Made by a program: the position numbers and the translations under genes. The notes under the pieces are model-generated. The model searched no databases, had not been told where the DNA came from, and saw only the letters and a program-made list of their open reading frames with translations. From Monodelphis domestica (taxonomy: Eukaryota; Chordata; Mammalia; Didelphimorphia; Didelphidae), in the NCBI RefSeq assembly GCF_027887165.1, contig NC_077234.1, forward strand, positions 191,602,465 through 191,666,464: 64,000 nucleotides of DNA, read 5' to 3'. Below, one piece after another: positions 43,320 through 54,735 of this stretch (position 1 is the first letter of the stretch; each line of letters starts with the position of its first letter).

Positions 43320-43480
43320 AATTAGCATTAGCTGCGTGACCCTGGGTAAGTCACTTTATCTCCCTGGTCTTCAGTTCCCAAATCTGTAAGAGGGATCAGT
43401 GGAGTTGTTATGAGAATCAAGAGTTCAGGCATGCTATGTTCTTTATAAGTATTATAGCTACATAAATGTGAACTATTTCT
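43320..43480 (+). repeat. MIR/THER-like SINE
   Basis: It shows GCTGCGTGACCCTGGGTAAG, CAAATCTGTAAGAGGGATCA and TTATAAGTATTATAGCTACA. Confidence 0.65.
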
Positions 43481-44200
43481 TCAGATAGAAAGAATGATGC
43501 AGCAAGGGCACAGAGATAGATCTCACAAGAAATTTACTTTGTTCTTAAATAGATTAAGGTATTGACTCCTATTCCAACCCCAACCAAAACAAACTATCTT
43601 TATTTAAATCTTAAAATGTCAGTCATATACTGCCTAAATAACATTTTATCTTTATGTTCCTACCTCAGTTCAGATATTTTTTCCTCCCTGTGCTCCTCAA
43701 AGGTAGTCGGCTTTTGTAGCACCTTTGTGTAATAATCAGACCTCTGAAGTAAGACTTTTTACAGTTAAATAGTACTTTATTTTAGAGGAAAGCATTGCTT
43801 TGTTAATAATATTTCTATTAGCAGAGTACTTTAAATATTTTTCTGAGGTTTTACCTCTCCTCTTAAACCATGATCACATCTTTAATTAGTTTTACATGAA
43901 AATTGATACTGTTATAGTTGGGGAAAAATTGAATTAACAAGTCTCTGCTTATCAGGTTACTGTCAAAGTAGAATTTATTCATTTTGTTCTGCCTTTTTCT
44001 TTCTTTTTGCCTAATGTTTCTGATTTAGAGACACATGCTTAAGTTCCTTCCTCTAAAAAGATATAATATGTATTTCAAATAAATGCAGATACTAAATTAT
44101 TGCACTTGCCTTCTCCTCGGGGTCCTTCTGTAGCTGGATTTTTATGTTAAAAACTTCTTTTAATTGCAACTTTCCCCTACCAGCTTATTTTAGTCATCCT
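43481..44200. other. Unique-looking stretch upstream of the GC-rich region
   Basis: No repeats were recognised. There is a gradual rise in GC toward 44200. Confidence 0.4.
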
Positions 44201-45211
44201 ACCAGCTTATGTAGTCATAGCATCAGACCTAAAATTCCCCCACCTTGCGGCCACTTGGAACAGGTACGGATGCTTTGCCCAACTACTTTGGCATCCTAGA
44301 CTCCCAAACTAACGTTGGCCTGTGAGAGCCTTATCTCTGCCCTAGAGAACTCTCGCGGGGTTGTGGAGTGAGGTCAAGGGACTGGAGTTAACCCTCCAGG
44401 AACTTCTGCAGGACGTGAAAAGAGTGTAGTTGCAAAAAGGGCCAGACAAAGGCAAGGCAGCACTTTCTATCTGGGAGGATCAGCTGTTAAGGTTTCAATA
44501 TCTCGGTCAGATTTTTGAGGGAAGGGAAAAGACAGCGCAGACAAATGGGCATTCTCTGCATTAGCAGACTCTTACTCCATCCCGTTCTTATCTAGGCTCC
44601 CGCCACACCCCAATCATCAAGTCTATTAGCAAGCCCGGACTCAAAACCAAATCAAGGAATCATTCACCAAAGCACGAAACTGGACGTCCCCCAACTTTTT
44701 GTGCTTTTTTCGGATAAAGCAGAAGAATTTCTAAGTTTACTTCCCCATCTTGCTTCCCCGGAAGAGTACATGGTAAGAAGAGAGATGAGGTGAAGGCAGG
44801 TTGTTGGAGCTTTGAGACCTTTCTGTAGGGAGTACTCTACTACCTTTTCGGTTTCTTCTCCGTTTGCACTTCAGGAACTGGTGGATTTGAGGAATGGGTT
44901 ATCTGCGCGCAAAAATTCCTCCTAACTATCCTCCTTCCCTTCTTCCTGGATTGGGGGTGGAGAAGGGAATCCTACTGCCTTTTTCCCAGTCTCAAGGGAG
45001 GAGAAAAAGAAAAGGCAGTTTCGAAGCAAACGGACAAGGGAACAAAGGAATGAAGTGGTGCTTCTAGAAGACAAGCTCCACTCTTTTCTCCCTCTAAGTC
45101 GCCTCACTCCCACCCCTTCAGTCATTCTCCCTTCCCTTCTCAGGCTTTCGGGTGCAAGGGCACACAAGTATACAATACAAATACTCAGATAAACGCGTGT
45201 GGGTGCATTCA

Positions 45212-45212
<1 letters not shown>

Positions 45213-45253
<41 letters not shown>
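45213..45253 (+). repeat. (CA)n microsatellite, upstream
   Basis: About 20 CA units, 122 bp before a second CA tract. Confidence 0.97.
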
Positions 45254-45255
<2 letters not shown>

Positions 45256-45373
45256 GGCACCCGGAGTTTGAGCACATGTCCATCTTTTGTATGTAAACAC
45301 ATTTCTAGTTACCCATGTGTTAATAGTTCTCTTACGCTTTTGTGCGCCGTCTGTCTCGGTGTCCTTGTCTCTG

Positions 45374-45374
<1 letters not shown>

Positions 45375-45414
<40 letters not shown>
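45375..45414 (+). repeat. (CA)n microsatellite, second
   Basis: About 20 CA units in the same orientation as the first. Confidence 0.97.
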
Positions 45415-45415
<1 letters not shown>

Positions 45416-45689
45416 CACTCAGCAAGAGGCATCACTCAGAAAGCTGAGAGCTTGAAAGAAAAAAAGCCAAGAGTGGAGTGTGCGCTTTCAGAAGTAGGCT
45501 ATTAAGGGAAGGGGGAGAGAGCGCCAGTGTGTGTGGCGCTCTTGGCTTTGTCCGGTAACCTTTAGCCTTTCAGGAGCCTAACTGCTATGAGGTGCTACCA
45601 GAAGGAGGGACCAGGCTTGGCAGGTCCAAGGTCGGGGCTGAGGGGAGGGTGGAGGAGTGCAGAGAGAGAACACGAGAGTGAACGTTAGC

Positions 45690-46360
45690 TTCGGGAGGGG
45701 CAGGCGCCCCGGCAAGCAGAACCGGAAAGCCTCCGGCGGCGATATTAAGTATCGGAACCGGTACCCCGAGCCCGCCTCTTTTTCACAGGGTCTCTCGTTG
45801 TCCACTTGTCTCTCTCGCAGCCCCGCGCCGGCGCCGACGTTGCAGCTGCAGCTGCTGCTACTGGGCTGCAGCTGCTGTTGCTTGCTGCCGCTGCTGCTGT
45901 TGCTGAGCTTCCCAGAACAATGAGGCCGGTAGCGCGGGAGGCGCGGAGCTAAGCGCAGCCCCCACTCCGCCTCCCTAGGTACACTCCCTCTTCTCGTTCC
46001 CCGAGCGAGCAAAGACAAGCGCCAGCGGCCGGAGCACCTAGCTGTGGCAGCGACGGCGGTCAACAAAGCACGAATCCAGGAGAAGGTTCAACCGCGGAGG
46101 GGGCAGGACTAGCCACAGCAGCCAGAGCAGCGGCAGCGGCGGCCACCTCGCAGGCTGCAACCGCGGCAGCCTCAGCATGTCTGCCCCACGGCAGCCTCCG
46201 CGAATCTTGCTTTCGCCCAGACAAACACCCTCCCTGCAGCAAAGGCGGCCCCAGAAGCAACCAAGGCAGAAGCGGCAGCTCCCCAGCTTCCCCGATCTTT
46301 AACTCCCCGAGGGAGCCCTGCTCCTGCTCTCGCTCCCGATCCTGCTCTTGGGTAATCCTT
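45690..46360. promoter_or_regulatory. CpG island, probable host gene promoter / first exon
   Basis: This is the only CpG-dense interval in the window, with clusters such as GCGCCGGCGCCGACG, GCGGCAGCGGCGGCC and TAGCGCGGGAGGCGCGG. It includes an imperfect GCT/CAG triplet run. There is no clear TATA box, so a dispersed start would be expected. Possible plus-strand splice donors are CCTAG|GTACAC (45979) and CTTGG|GTAATC (46351). Short frames exist on both strands, including 88 codons at 45657-45923 ending in a Leu/Cys-rich run, but none matches a protein I recognise. Gene identity and strand are open. Confidence 0.72.
45841..45907 (+). repeat. Imperfect CTG/CAG triplet repeat in CpG island
   Basis: GCTGCAGCTGCTGCTACTGG and GCCGCTGCTGCTGTTGCTG: CTG-type units broken by TAC, GGG and TTG. 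Transcribed upward it would give CUG-rich 5' UTR; read on the minus strand it gives CAG/Gln and AGC/Ser runs. Confidence 0.85.
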
Positions 46361-46591
46361 GAGCCTAACCTGATGACCCACCACCCAACCCTACTCTCCA
46401 GGTTAGCATCGGGTTTACCGAAGTGAAACAGGGAAGCATTGCAGGCTGGATTTCGGGTAGCGGGATGGAATGGCTGGTTGGATCAGCTGGGGAAGAGTCA
46501 GTCTACTTAACTGTGTATGTGCTCGCCAGTTTGCATCCAGCTCCTGACATCGCTTGAATAGTACACCTATCTTGCCATTCTCCTGTACAGC

Positions 46592-46655
46592 GTGACTCTT
46601 GTGAGTGTGTGTGTCCGTGTGTGTGTGTGTCCTCGTGTGCGCGCGCCCGTGAAAC
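46592..46655 (+). repeat. GT/CG alternating tract downstream of CpG island
   Basis: Alternating purine-pyrimidine sequence (GTGTGTGTCC, GTGTGCGCGCGCCCG) that may adopt Z-DNA. Confidence 0.8.
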
Positions 46656-46659
46656 TGCT

Positions 46660-49245
46660 TGGGAATAAAAATGTGGCACACACTTCAGACTCCAGCTCTT
46701 CCTCAGCAGGAGCGCTGAGGTATCCTGAGTATTTTGAAGAGGCGTTTGAGAGAGGGTTGGTTAAGAGGAGGAAAGTGGCTGGGGCGCGGAGGCAGGCGAT
46801 GCCTTTCTTCTTGGTACAAGAGTGCCGGTGTGCGGTGAGGACACTACGCTGAGCCACAGAGAAAGAAAATCTTGTATGTTCCCAATTCTTAGAATGAGTA
46901 TGTGTCTCTGTGTTTGTGTTTGCGTGTTAGCGTTCAGGAGGAAAGGGGTATCCGAAAGCTCTGGACTTGTGAAACAGTGCAACACGACAGGCTTGCAGCT
47001 TTAAAACTATATGAAAGAGGGTTTTCTTTTTCTTTTTTGTTTTTAAGCTGTAGTTTTTAGGAAAAACGGCTGCTCCTGATTGCCGTTTTCTCGTGCCGTT
47101 TTGTTCCTAGGGGCACCAAGACATCAATTAGAGCTTTAAATGCACTCTGATTATTTTCCAATTCTCTCTAGATCTGATGTTGCCAGGTAGAGACACCTCA
47201 CAGAACTACCTGGACGTTAATTCTTCTGCAGTGGCACAAACAATACTACTTTTTATGGAAAGGTTTCCTACCTTTTACAACGTTTGTATTTCGATGCCTT
47301 TTAAACTCCCTAGTATTGCATGTTCTTTATAATGTGATATATGTGTATATTTATATACACATGCATACATATATAGATATATAGCTTGGTCTGCGGACTG
47401 CGAGAGGGCATGGCAAAGCTAAAATTGTGCATTTTCGGCAGGACTTGCTTGCTCAAGAGAGCTGAATAGATGTTTAGAGAAGCTGTGCTTTCCAGGAATT
47501 TAAATGAGACTTTTTTGTGATTGCTTTCCAAGTCTCTCCTACTACTAAGTACCATATTTGTTTTGTCAGGTTGAACTTTCAAAGCTGTTTTATGTTGTGG
47601 GGATCACTTTTTCCTTTTCTTCTTCTTTAGGGAAACTAATGCTTGGCTAGATTTTTGTGAACTTTTATCTTTACTGGACAACACTGGAGGTTTGTTCTGG
47701 AGTAATTTACATGTTGTCAAGATCTTTATCTTCTCTGTAATTAGGTAACTGGTCAAAGTGAAAAATTATCTGTTTAAGATAATCTGCTGAAAACCAGGAA
47801 TTTATCCGAAAACTCAAAGGAATAGTTTAATGAGAATTTATGATAGTTGTTTTATTTATCTCAAGCACTGAGTGAACACCTACTATGTAAAAGCTACAAT
47901 TTAATCACATTTTGCTCATTTAAGCAAACCAGATGCTTGTGGTTACTCAAGATTTCTCTTCAAATTGGTGAAATTGTGGTCAATGGAGGAAGCAGTAATA
48001 TAAACTTGTCTATTCAAAGGTAAATTTATGACTTGGAGTGTTGTAAATCAAAAGGTCACCCTGCTTTAGAAAACTCAGGGATAAGGTTTGTTTTAATGGG
48101 AACATGTTTTTCTGTACTTGAGCCTATGTGTTTTGTATACAACTAAACTCCAAAGGATATTTTCTCCTACTTTTGAATGAAACTCTGCCAGTAAATATTG
48201 ACCTTGTATGGGTAGGCTCCTAGTGTGCCTTATAATCACATTTGGAAGTAAAAATGGTAGATGGACAGTGGCTAAAATACCAAGAAAAGTCTGAGACACC
48301 TTTTTTTTTTTCCTATTAATGTAATTAGAAATAATTCAGGTTTTATTTTGGGAGGGAACAAAAGAAAAAAAAAATGATAGCTATAAGAAAAAGTTGAAAA
48401 TGCCATGGAGGCTTTGTGTGGAAGTATAACTTTTTTGTGTGAAAGCACTTTAATAGTCAACTAAGTAGACAACTTTAAAAGCATAAACTTTACTACAGTT
48501 TTAAAAGATCCTCGATACTTTTCAAGCATTTTGTGATAAAACTTAGTTTTGAATATTTCACAGTTATTAGACTAAATTCCATCACTAAATACTAAAAGAT
48601 TTTGGTTCATATGAAAACCTCAAAATAATACAAGTCTAATTTGTGCCCCACAGTTTAGAAGGGATGTTGAGTTCCTTGATCAGAGGCCATAAGGGATCAA
48701 AAATAGAGTACCTCATCTTTGGAAACATAAAGAGATATGAACTAAGACTAAAGGCACCATGATTTTTCAGGCCAGAGATTAGAAAGATTTAAAACTGGTC
48801 TCTAACCAGTTTGGAATTAAAAGCATGGTGACCAGCTGCTCTCCATTTCTTCTGAGGATATATTAAAAGGAAAAGGGATTTAAGCTACTTTGTACTCTAT
48901 GGAGTATAGGAAGGAAAATATCTGCAATAGGTTGCTGAGTAGAGTCAAAGGCTTTATTTAACTCAACAGATATTAAGTCACTGGTACATAAAAGCACTGT
49001 GCTAGTCTCTTAATGGAGAATCATGTATTTATTTTCAAAATTTTGTTTTTTATTAAAATATATTTTATTATTTATAATCATGAAAAGTAATTTGAAATAG
49101 ACTGAGTTCACATTAACATGTAGAGGTCTTTGGAGATCTACTTTAATGAATAGAAAATGATGAATGATTTTTAATTAGTAATTGAATTTTATATAACACA
49201 TTTTCTCTTCTAAGTAGGTTGAGATGCCTACTGAAATCTTTTTTT
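46660..49245. other. Repeat-poor, intron-like stretch after the CpG island
   Basis: Some CpGs persist to about 47130, then the sequence is AT-rich. A short TATATG/ATACAT run lies at 47335-47385 and T- and A-runs at 48301-48312 and 48363-48372. No interspersed repeats or coding domains were recognised. Confidence 0.4.
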
Positions 49246-49249
49246 TTTA

Positions 49250-49430
49250 ATTTAAAAACATTATGTTCTGTCTTAATATCAATTCTAAGTCAGAAGAACA
49301 GCATAGGCCAGGCAGTTGGGGTTAAGTCACATAACTAGAAAGTGTCTGAGGCCAGATTTGAACTACTGTTCTCCAGACCCTAAGCCTGTTGCTCTATCCA
49401 CTCACTGTGTTATCTAGCTGCATCTGCCTG
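49250..49430 (-). repeat. Marsupial SINE (GGTAAGGGTT type)
   Basis: It shows TGTTCTGTCTTAATATC, TTGGGGTTAAGTCACATAAC and CTGAGGCCAGATTTGAAC... TTATCTAGCTGC. Confidence 0.82.
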
Positions 49431-49551
49431 CTGAAATCTTATATACACAAGCCTATTTCCAACTAAGTGCTACTCCCATTTCAGATCATTAACTGGTCCA
49501 TAAAACCACTGGATTTTTGGTAGAGTTTCAGCAATGTTGTAAATGGTCAGT

Positions 49552-49710
49552 AAGTAATAATAATAGCCCACATTTATAAGGACCGTTAAAGTTTGCAAAG
49601 TGTTTTACATACTTTATTTCATTTGATCTTCACAATAACTCAGTAAATTAGGTGCTATGATTTTTTCTATTTTACAGATGAAGAAACCAGAGATCATATA
49701 TCGAAGTACC
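49552..49710 (-). repeat. MIR/THER-like SINE
   Basis: It shows AATAATAGCCCACATTTATA, CAAAGTGTTTTACATACTTT, TCATTTGATCTTCACAATAA and TTTTACAGATGAAGAAAC. Confidence 0.75.
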
Positions 49711-50059
49711 TGAGTCTCTATTAGAAAGCTTATGTGTTCTGGGAGAAGGGAGATTTGTAGTTTTACTGTGGAATTTCGTTGGAGAGATTTAGCAAACCAC
49801 TATCAAAAAATTTTGTTCAGGCAACCATGTATAGATTACGTACATTTATTGGACAACAACAGTAATAATATATTTAAATACACAGCTATAACTAGCCACA
49901 ATAATACTGGGGCGAATTCATTAGGGGAGGAAAGAGGGAAGTGGTATGTACAGACACAATAGTACAGAATATTGTTGCTCTTGGAGGCAACAATTCAAGG
50001 AGCTAGTACACTCAGGGATTCCAAGGTAGAGGCAAGTTCCTTTTGGTCTCTGCTTTTTA

Positions 50060-50170
50060 TGATTCTGTTTATGTAGCATTTACAGAATTTTTTCATCAAA
50101 ATCCTATGAGAATACAAATATTATTGCCCCCATTTTACAGATAAAGAAACTGAGGCCTCATAAAAACTAA
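50060..50170 (-). repeat. MIR/THER-like fragment
   Basis: It shows ATCCTATGAGAATACAAATA and CCATTTTACAGATAAAGAAACTG. Confidence 0.6.
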
Positions 50171-50324
50171 ATGATTTGTCCCACTCACATATCTAAATCT
50201 TAGATTCAGTCATTCCACTGTCTCCACTTATCCAGGCCAGCCATCATCCTGGCCTCATTTTTTTTTCCTTTTCAAATATCTGCCCTTTAGCACTATTCAA
50301 TTTATACTACTCTTCAGTAAGAGG

Positions 50325-50445
50325 ATTATAAATTCATAAGATTTAGAGCTGGGAGAGGCCTTAAAGGCCATTTAGTCCACTTCCCTTGTTTTAAAGGGAG
50401 AGGAAACAAGTTTAGTGATTAAGTGATTTGCTCATTCTGTCATTC
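50325..50445 (+). repeat. MIR-like fragment
   Basis: It shows ATAAGATTTAGAGCTGGGAG, CCTTAAAGGCCATTTAGTCC and GAGGAAACAAG. Confidence 0.6.
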
Positions 50446-50879
50446 TTCTCTTTCCCTACCCTGTATTACCCCAATCATCTTCCTTCATAGCTCCTGCTTC
50501 AGTGAAATAGAGCAGTGCTGTAGAAATTGTACAACATGCTAATTGGATTCATTATATTTAAAAACTGCCCCAACTGGGCCTCCATTGGTACATGCCAGTC
50601 CTTTTACCCTTCCCTGGTCATCAATTCCATTGAACTCACAGCGGTTTTTCCAAACTCCTCTCCTCTTCTCTCTCCTTTCCTGCCTTCCCCTTTCCCTCCC
50701 CAAAGACATTTCCTCATACTTTTTTTTTAAATTAAAGTCCTCCATCTTGAAGTCCTTCCTTCAACTTCCAAATCCATGCTTTACTCTGCTATTTCCCCCT
50801 CCCTATCTATTCCTTAGAGCATCAAGTCTTCGGAATTAACCTCCTTAACTTTGTTCTAATTTGTATATGCTCTACTTAC

Positions 50880-51512
50880 ACTGCACAACTACCCTTATTC
50901 CAGGCCCTAACCATCTCTTATCTGGACTATTGTGTTGGCCTCCTAAATGACCTCTTCCCTTTCATCCTCCACACAGGAGTGCAATGAATGACTATACATA
51001 AGGAGGATCTTGGCATTGCTCTTAAGAAGATTTGGTGGCCCTCTATTACCTTTAGACCAAAATAAAAAGTCACGTTTGGCATTCAGAGTCTTCACAGCCT
51101 AACTCTTCCCTCATCTTGCTAGGCTATTTATATTTTACTTCCCCTCTTGGCACTATGAATGCACCAGATGATCCAACCTTTTTATTTTTCCTAAATGATA
51201 TTCTGCTTCTCATCTCCCTACCTCTGTTCAGGCTATTCCTCTGGAATGTTCACTCTGCTTTCCTGTCTCTCCTTCAACTCATGGATCAAGTTCTCAATTC
51301 CCTTCAAATAAGAACTTAAAAGACATCCCTTGTCTCCAGCACTCCGACACTCTGAGGTTTCTGTCTATATCTTGTCTGTCCTTAGGTATGAGCATGTTGC
51401 GTCTCACTAGTTGAATGGAAACGCCTTGAAGACACAGGGACTGTTTCAGTTTGGTCTTTATATTTGTATCACTTAGCATGATACCTGTGGCTTATGGCAG
51501 ATGCTTAAAAAT
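50880..51512 (+). repeat. LINE-2 3' portion
   Basis: The order is classic L2: CTCTTATCTGGACTATTGTG, CTCCTAAATGACCTCTTCC, TTTGGCATTCAGAGTCTTCAC, CTGTTCAGGCTATTCCTCTG, then GACTGTTTCAGTTTGG and GGCAGATGCTT. It is about 630 bp, strongly diverged and non-coding. Confidence 0.82.
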
Positions 51513-51962
51513 AGCTACCATAGAGTTCTTTAAGGGTTACAAAGTACTTTTTCATTTTGATCCTCACATTTGCTCTTGTGTTCAGTCATTTCAGTCGTGT
51601 CTCTCTCTCTGTTTGAGGTTTTCTTGGCAACGATACTAGAGTGACTCGTGATTTCTTTCTTCGTCTCATTTTAAAGATGAGGAAACTGAGACAAAAAGGA
51701 TTAAGTGACTTGCCCAGGGTCATACAGCTAGTAAGTGTCAAGGCCAGATTTGAACTATGAACGTGAATCTTCCTGACCCAGTGTCCTATCTACTATGCCA
51801 CCCCGCTGCCCTACTCTGTGAATGAGTTGTGAATTATTTTCATTTTATAAACGGGGTCCCTGAGACAGAGAGAGTAACTGATTTGTCTGAAATTGCAAAG
51901 CTAGGCTTTAAGGCAAGATTTAAACTCAGATCTTCCTGACTCCAAGCTCATCATGCCACCTT
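51513..51962 (-). repeat. MIR-like SINE split by a younger SINE
   Basis: The left part reads AGGGTTACAAAGTACTTTTTC and TTTTGATCCTCACA. The right part (51815-51962) reads TTTTCATTTTATAAACGGGG... ACTGATTTGTCTGAAATTGC. The SINE at 51571-51813 sits in between. Confidence 0.72.
51571..51813 (-). repeat. Marsupial SINE (GGAAATGGCAAACC type)
   Basis: It shows GTTCAGTCATTTCAGTCGTG, GGTTTTCTTGGCAACGATAC, AGTGACTTGCCCAGGGTCAT and CATGCCACCCCGCTGCCC. Confidence 0.9.
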
Positions 51963-51964
51963 TC

Positions 51965-52985
51965 TTATTGATTTGTTGATCAACTTGAATTGTGGATTTT
52001 TTAAAAAAAGTGTAGGAAGAATAATATCTGTTTAGGATTTTTAAAAATAGGAATTGTTTCTACCTCATACCAACTGAAATTGATATCCTAGCATATGTCA
52101 TACATTGAGGTCTTTCCTAAAATGACTACTTGGAAAGTACTAACACCATCGCCAGGATTATACAGCTTCTTCTGTTGTCAAATAAACAAATGAAGCACAT
52201 CTAGACTAAAACTTTGAAACACTTGTCCTCAAGGAGACTCTTAATTAATTCCCAGATTTGGGGCCTCTTTAAAATTCTTAATACTTTGGAGTAAAAATAT
52301 CTTATGCATGATAATAATAGGAAGATTTTTTAAAAATCCAGCCTAGCTTTGAGAATGTGGCAGTGCTGGAAAGGATATTTTCATATTTTTATCTGTTATG
52401 AGCACTTATAACAGTTTGAGCTGGTTAAATTAAATTGGAGGATAGCAAATTTATGGAGACATCCTGAGGACACTACTTAAGTGTTAAGCATTTAAATATA
52501 GAGGTGTCAGAAAGGGATGAGAAATGGTCCTCAGGCCAAAAAGAAAAAAATGAATCACAAAATTGCCTCAAGATAAGTTTTCTCAGAGGATGATATGGAA
52601 AAGGGAATTTGTACTATTTGGACTTGACTCCTAGACTTCTATAGTGTTTAAATTGGGCAGAACTTTAGAGATCTTCTTGTCTAATCCTGTTATTGAATAA
52701 ATGAAGGGGAGACTCAGAGAATCCAAGTTAGCAAAGGGTGAGTGTATCAGTGAACAAGGGTATTCATTAAGAAAAGCTAAAGGATCTTTAAAAAAAATAA
52801 AAGTTGTATAGAGTATGAAGACAATCAAAGATGGCGGGAGTCTATAGTACCATGATAAGAGATGATGGAAAGGAAGAAAATACTAGCTTTCATTTTGCTT
52901 CTGTTTATCTTATAAGTAGATGTTTGACCTAAGAAGATATTTAAAAGGAAATTGAAATTACTTAGGAAATGGCAGTAAGTACATA
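51965..52985. other. Mostly unrecognised stretch with a MIR-like remnant
   Basis: 52640-52740 has MIR words (CTTCTTGTCTAATCCTG, GAGACTCAGAGAATCC). Nothing else was recognised. Confidence 0.4.
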
Positions 52986-52994
52986 GCTACCCTT

Positions 52995-53168
52995 AGTGAA
53001 TTCCAGTCATCAGACTGGAGAGAAGAGGTCCTGGGTTCAAATTTGACCTGGGATACTTCCTTGCTGTGTGACTTTAGGCCAGTCACTTAACCTTAATTTC
53101 CTAGCCCTCGCCACTCTTCTGCCTTGGAACTTATCAATTCTAAGACAGAAGGTAAAGGTTTTAAAACA
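52995..53168 (+). repeat. Marsupial SINE (GGTAAGGGTT type), head decayed
   Basis: It shows AGAGGTCCTGGGTTCAAATTTG, CTGTGTGACTTTAGGCCAGTC, TCTAGC-like TTCCTAGCCC and CTAAGACAGAAGGTAAAGG. Confidence 0.82.
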
Positions 53169-53309
53169 AACTTAATAGGAACAATTTGTCTACAAGTTCT
53201 ACAGTTGTGTTTAAAACAACTTCACAAGTATAAAATATAGGCATTGTAGCTAGGCAATCCCTAAGTAAAAGGTCTGGAGGTTTTAATGAACCTCGAGCTG
53301 AAAATTTAT

Positions 53310-53769
53310 CATTGATGTCCTGTGGAAGTCATAACAGCTAATGCTTTTCAGCTAATGCACTGGGAGGCTCAATATTTAGAAAAAAGAGGGTTACAAATTG
53401 TCCCACTGTACTTGGCCTTGACCAGACCATATCTGAAGAATTGTGTCCATTTCTGGGAGCTAAATTTTAGAAGGGAAATTGATGTGGAGGTTCACCAGAA
53501 GAGTGAAGGAAGTCAAGACCACAAGACCACACTATTTAAGACTTGATTAAGAGAATTAGAAAATTTATCCTGGAGAACAGAAAGGGGAGGGATGATTTCT
53601 GTCTTCAAATATGTGAAAAGCTGTCATATGACAGCAAGACTAGGGGTATTCCACTTGCTCATTCTAGACACAAACTACAAGCAAAAGAAAAAAAAAAGTA
53701 GAAATTGGAGAGATCCCTATTTATGTTTTATCTAAGGAAAGCCTTCCTATTAGGACTGTCCTTTCAGCT
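53310..53769 (+). repeat. L3/CR1-type LINE remnant
   Basis: It shows ACCAGACCATATCTGAAGAA, TGTGTCCATTTCTGGGAGC, GAACAGAAAGGGGAGGGATG, TGTCTTCAAATATGTGAAAAG and AGGAAAGCCTTCCTATTAG. The order follows CR1/L3 RT 3' sequence; frames are decayed. Confidence 0.72.
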
Positions 53770-53993
53770 GCTAGAGGTAGCTAAGTGGTACAATTAATAG
53801 AGTGCTGATTCGGGAGTTAGGAAGACAGCTTCATGAGTTCAAATCTGGCCTCAGACACTTACTAGTTGTATGACCCTGGGCAAGTCATTTTGCCCTGTTT
53901 GCCTCAGTTTCCTCATTTGTAAAATGAGCCAGAGAAGGAAATGGGAAATAACTTCAGTATTTTTGCCTAGAAAATCCTAAGCAGTGTCAAAAA
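53770..53993 (+). repeat. Marsupial SINE (GGAAATGGCAAACC type)
   Basis: It shows AGGTAGCTAAGTGGTACAAT, CAAATCTGGCCTCAGACAC, CTGGGCAAGTCATTTTGCC and GAGAAGGAAATGGGAAATAAC. It abuts the end of the L3-like remnant. Confidence 0.9.
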
Positions 53994-54054
53994 TATCCAC
54001 ATTTAAGGTGGCGCAATGCTCCACACTGGAGAATTTCAAGTAGATTCTAGATGA

Positions 54055-54466
54055 GGGAAACTTAATCTTTTTATGCCCTGGGTCCCTTTGTAAGTTTGTT
54101 GCAACATATGGATCCTTCACCAAATAACATTTTCAAGTGCATAAAATTTAAAAATATATATTATAGGGGCAGTTGGGTGACTCAGTGGATAGAGATTTAA
54201 GCCTGGAGACAGGAGATTCAAATCTGACCTGAGACAATTCCTTGCTGGGTGACCCTGAGCAAGTCACTAAACCCCAATTGCCTAGCACTTATCATTCTTC
54301 TGCCTTGGAACTGAGACTTAGTGTGTATTTTAAGATGGAAGGTAAGGGTTTATTCATAAATATAGATATGTAAATATTAAAATGCAAACTATATTAAAAT
54401 AGTTATCAAAAATAGCTTTAAAAATCTCAATTTCAGGGGTCCCAAGATAAGAAATCCTGGTCTAAA
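54055..54466 (+). repeat. MER5-like hAT remnant split by a SINE
   Basis: GAAACTTAATCTTTTTATGCC and CTGGGTCCCTTTG lie on the left; CAGGGGTCCCAAGATAAGAAA and TCCTGGTCTAA on the right. The two ends are complementary in the hAT manner. Confidence 0.5.
54164..54352 (+). repeat. Marsupial SINE (GGTAAGGGTT type)
   Basis: It shows GGGGCAGTTGGGTGACTCAG, TGGGTGACCCTGAGCAAGTC, CCAATTGCCTAGCACTTATC and AAGATGGAAGGTAAGGGTTT. Confidence 0.92.
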
Positions 54467-54499
54467 TATATACTTGTTAAGAGAATTGTCAAATATAAG

Positions 54500-54735
54500 T
54501 TAGTAAAAGAAATTCCGTCTGCACAGAGTATTTCTTAATCCTCTGCTGACATTGACGACAACCTGCATTTGATGTCTCTTTCTGGACCGGTAGGTGGAGA
54601 GGTCAGGGACCGAATCAGCAGGTGGACTCCACTGTCTTCCCCTTGCTTGATCCATTTGAGAACATTTGTCATTCTTGAGTGACACACCTGATGAACGAGG
54701 GAAAGCCCTCATTCTCGGGAGAACAGGCACTATGA
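54500..54735. other. CpG-enriched unique block, 76-codon minus frame
   Basis: About six CpGs lie in 230 bp of otherwise CpG-poor sequence. The minus strand is open for 76 codons with many Arg (MQVVVNVSRGLRNTL). It could be an exon, a processed fragment or a conserved non-coding element; none could be confirmed. Confidence 0.3.

Larger units (their letters stand above)
44200..45689. other. GC-rising shoulder of the CpG island
   Basis: It is non-repetitive apart from two CA tracts, with scattered CpGs (44341-44359, 44700-44715, 44900-44910). It looks like promoter-upstream sequence. No interspersed repeat was seen, in contrast to both sides. Confidence 0.5.

Noticed and set aside
45578..46066. 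162-codon minus frame with Ser and Gln runs in the CpG island
   Set aside because: The runs come from the CTG/CAG triplet tract, and open frames are expected by chance in GC-rich DNA. No domain was recognised.
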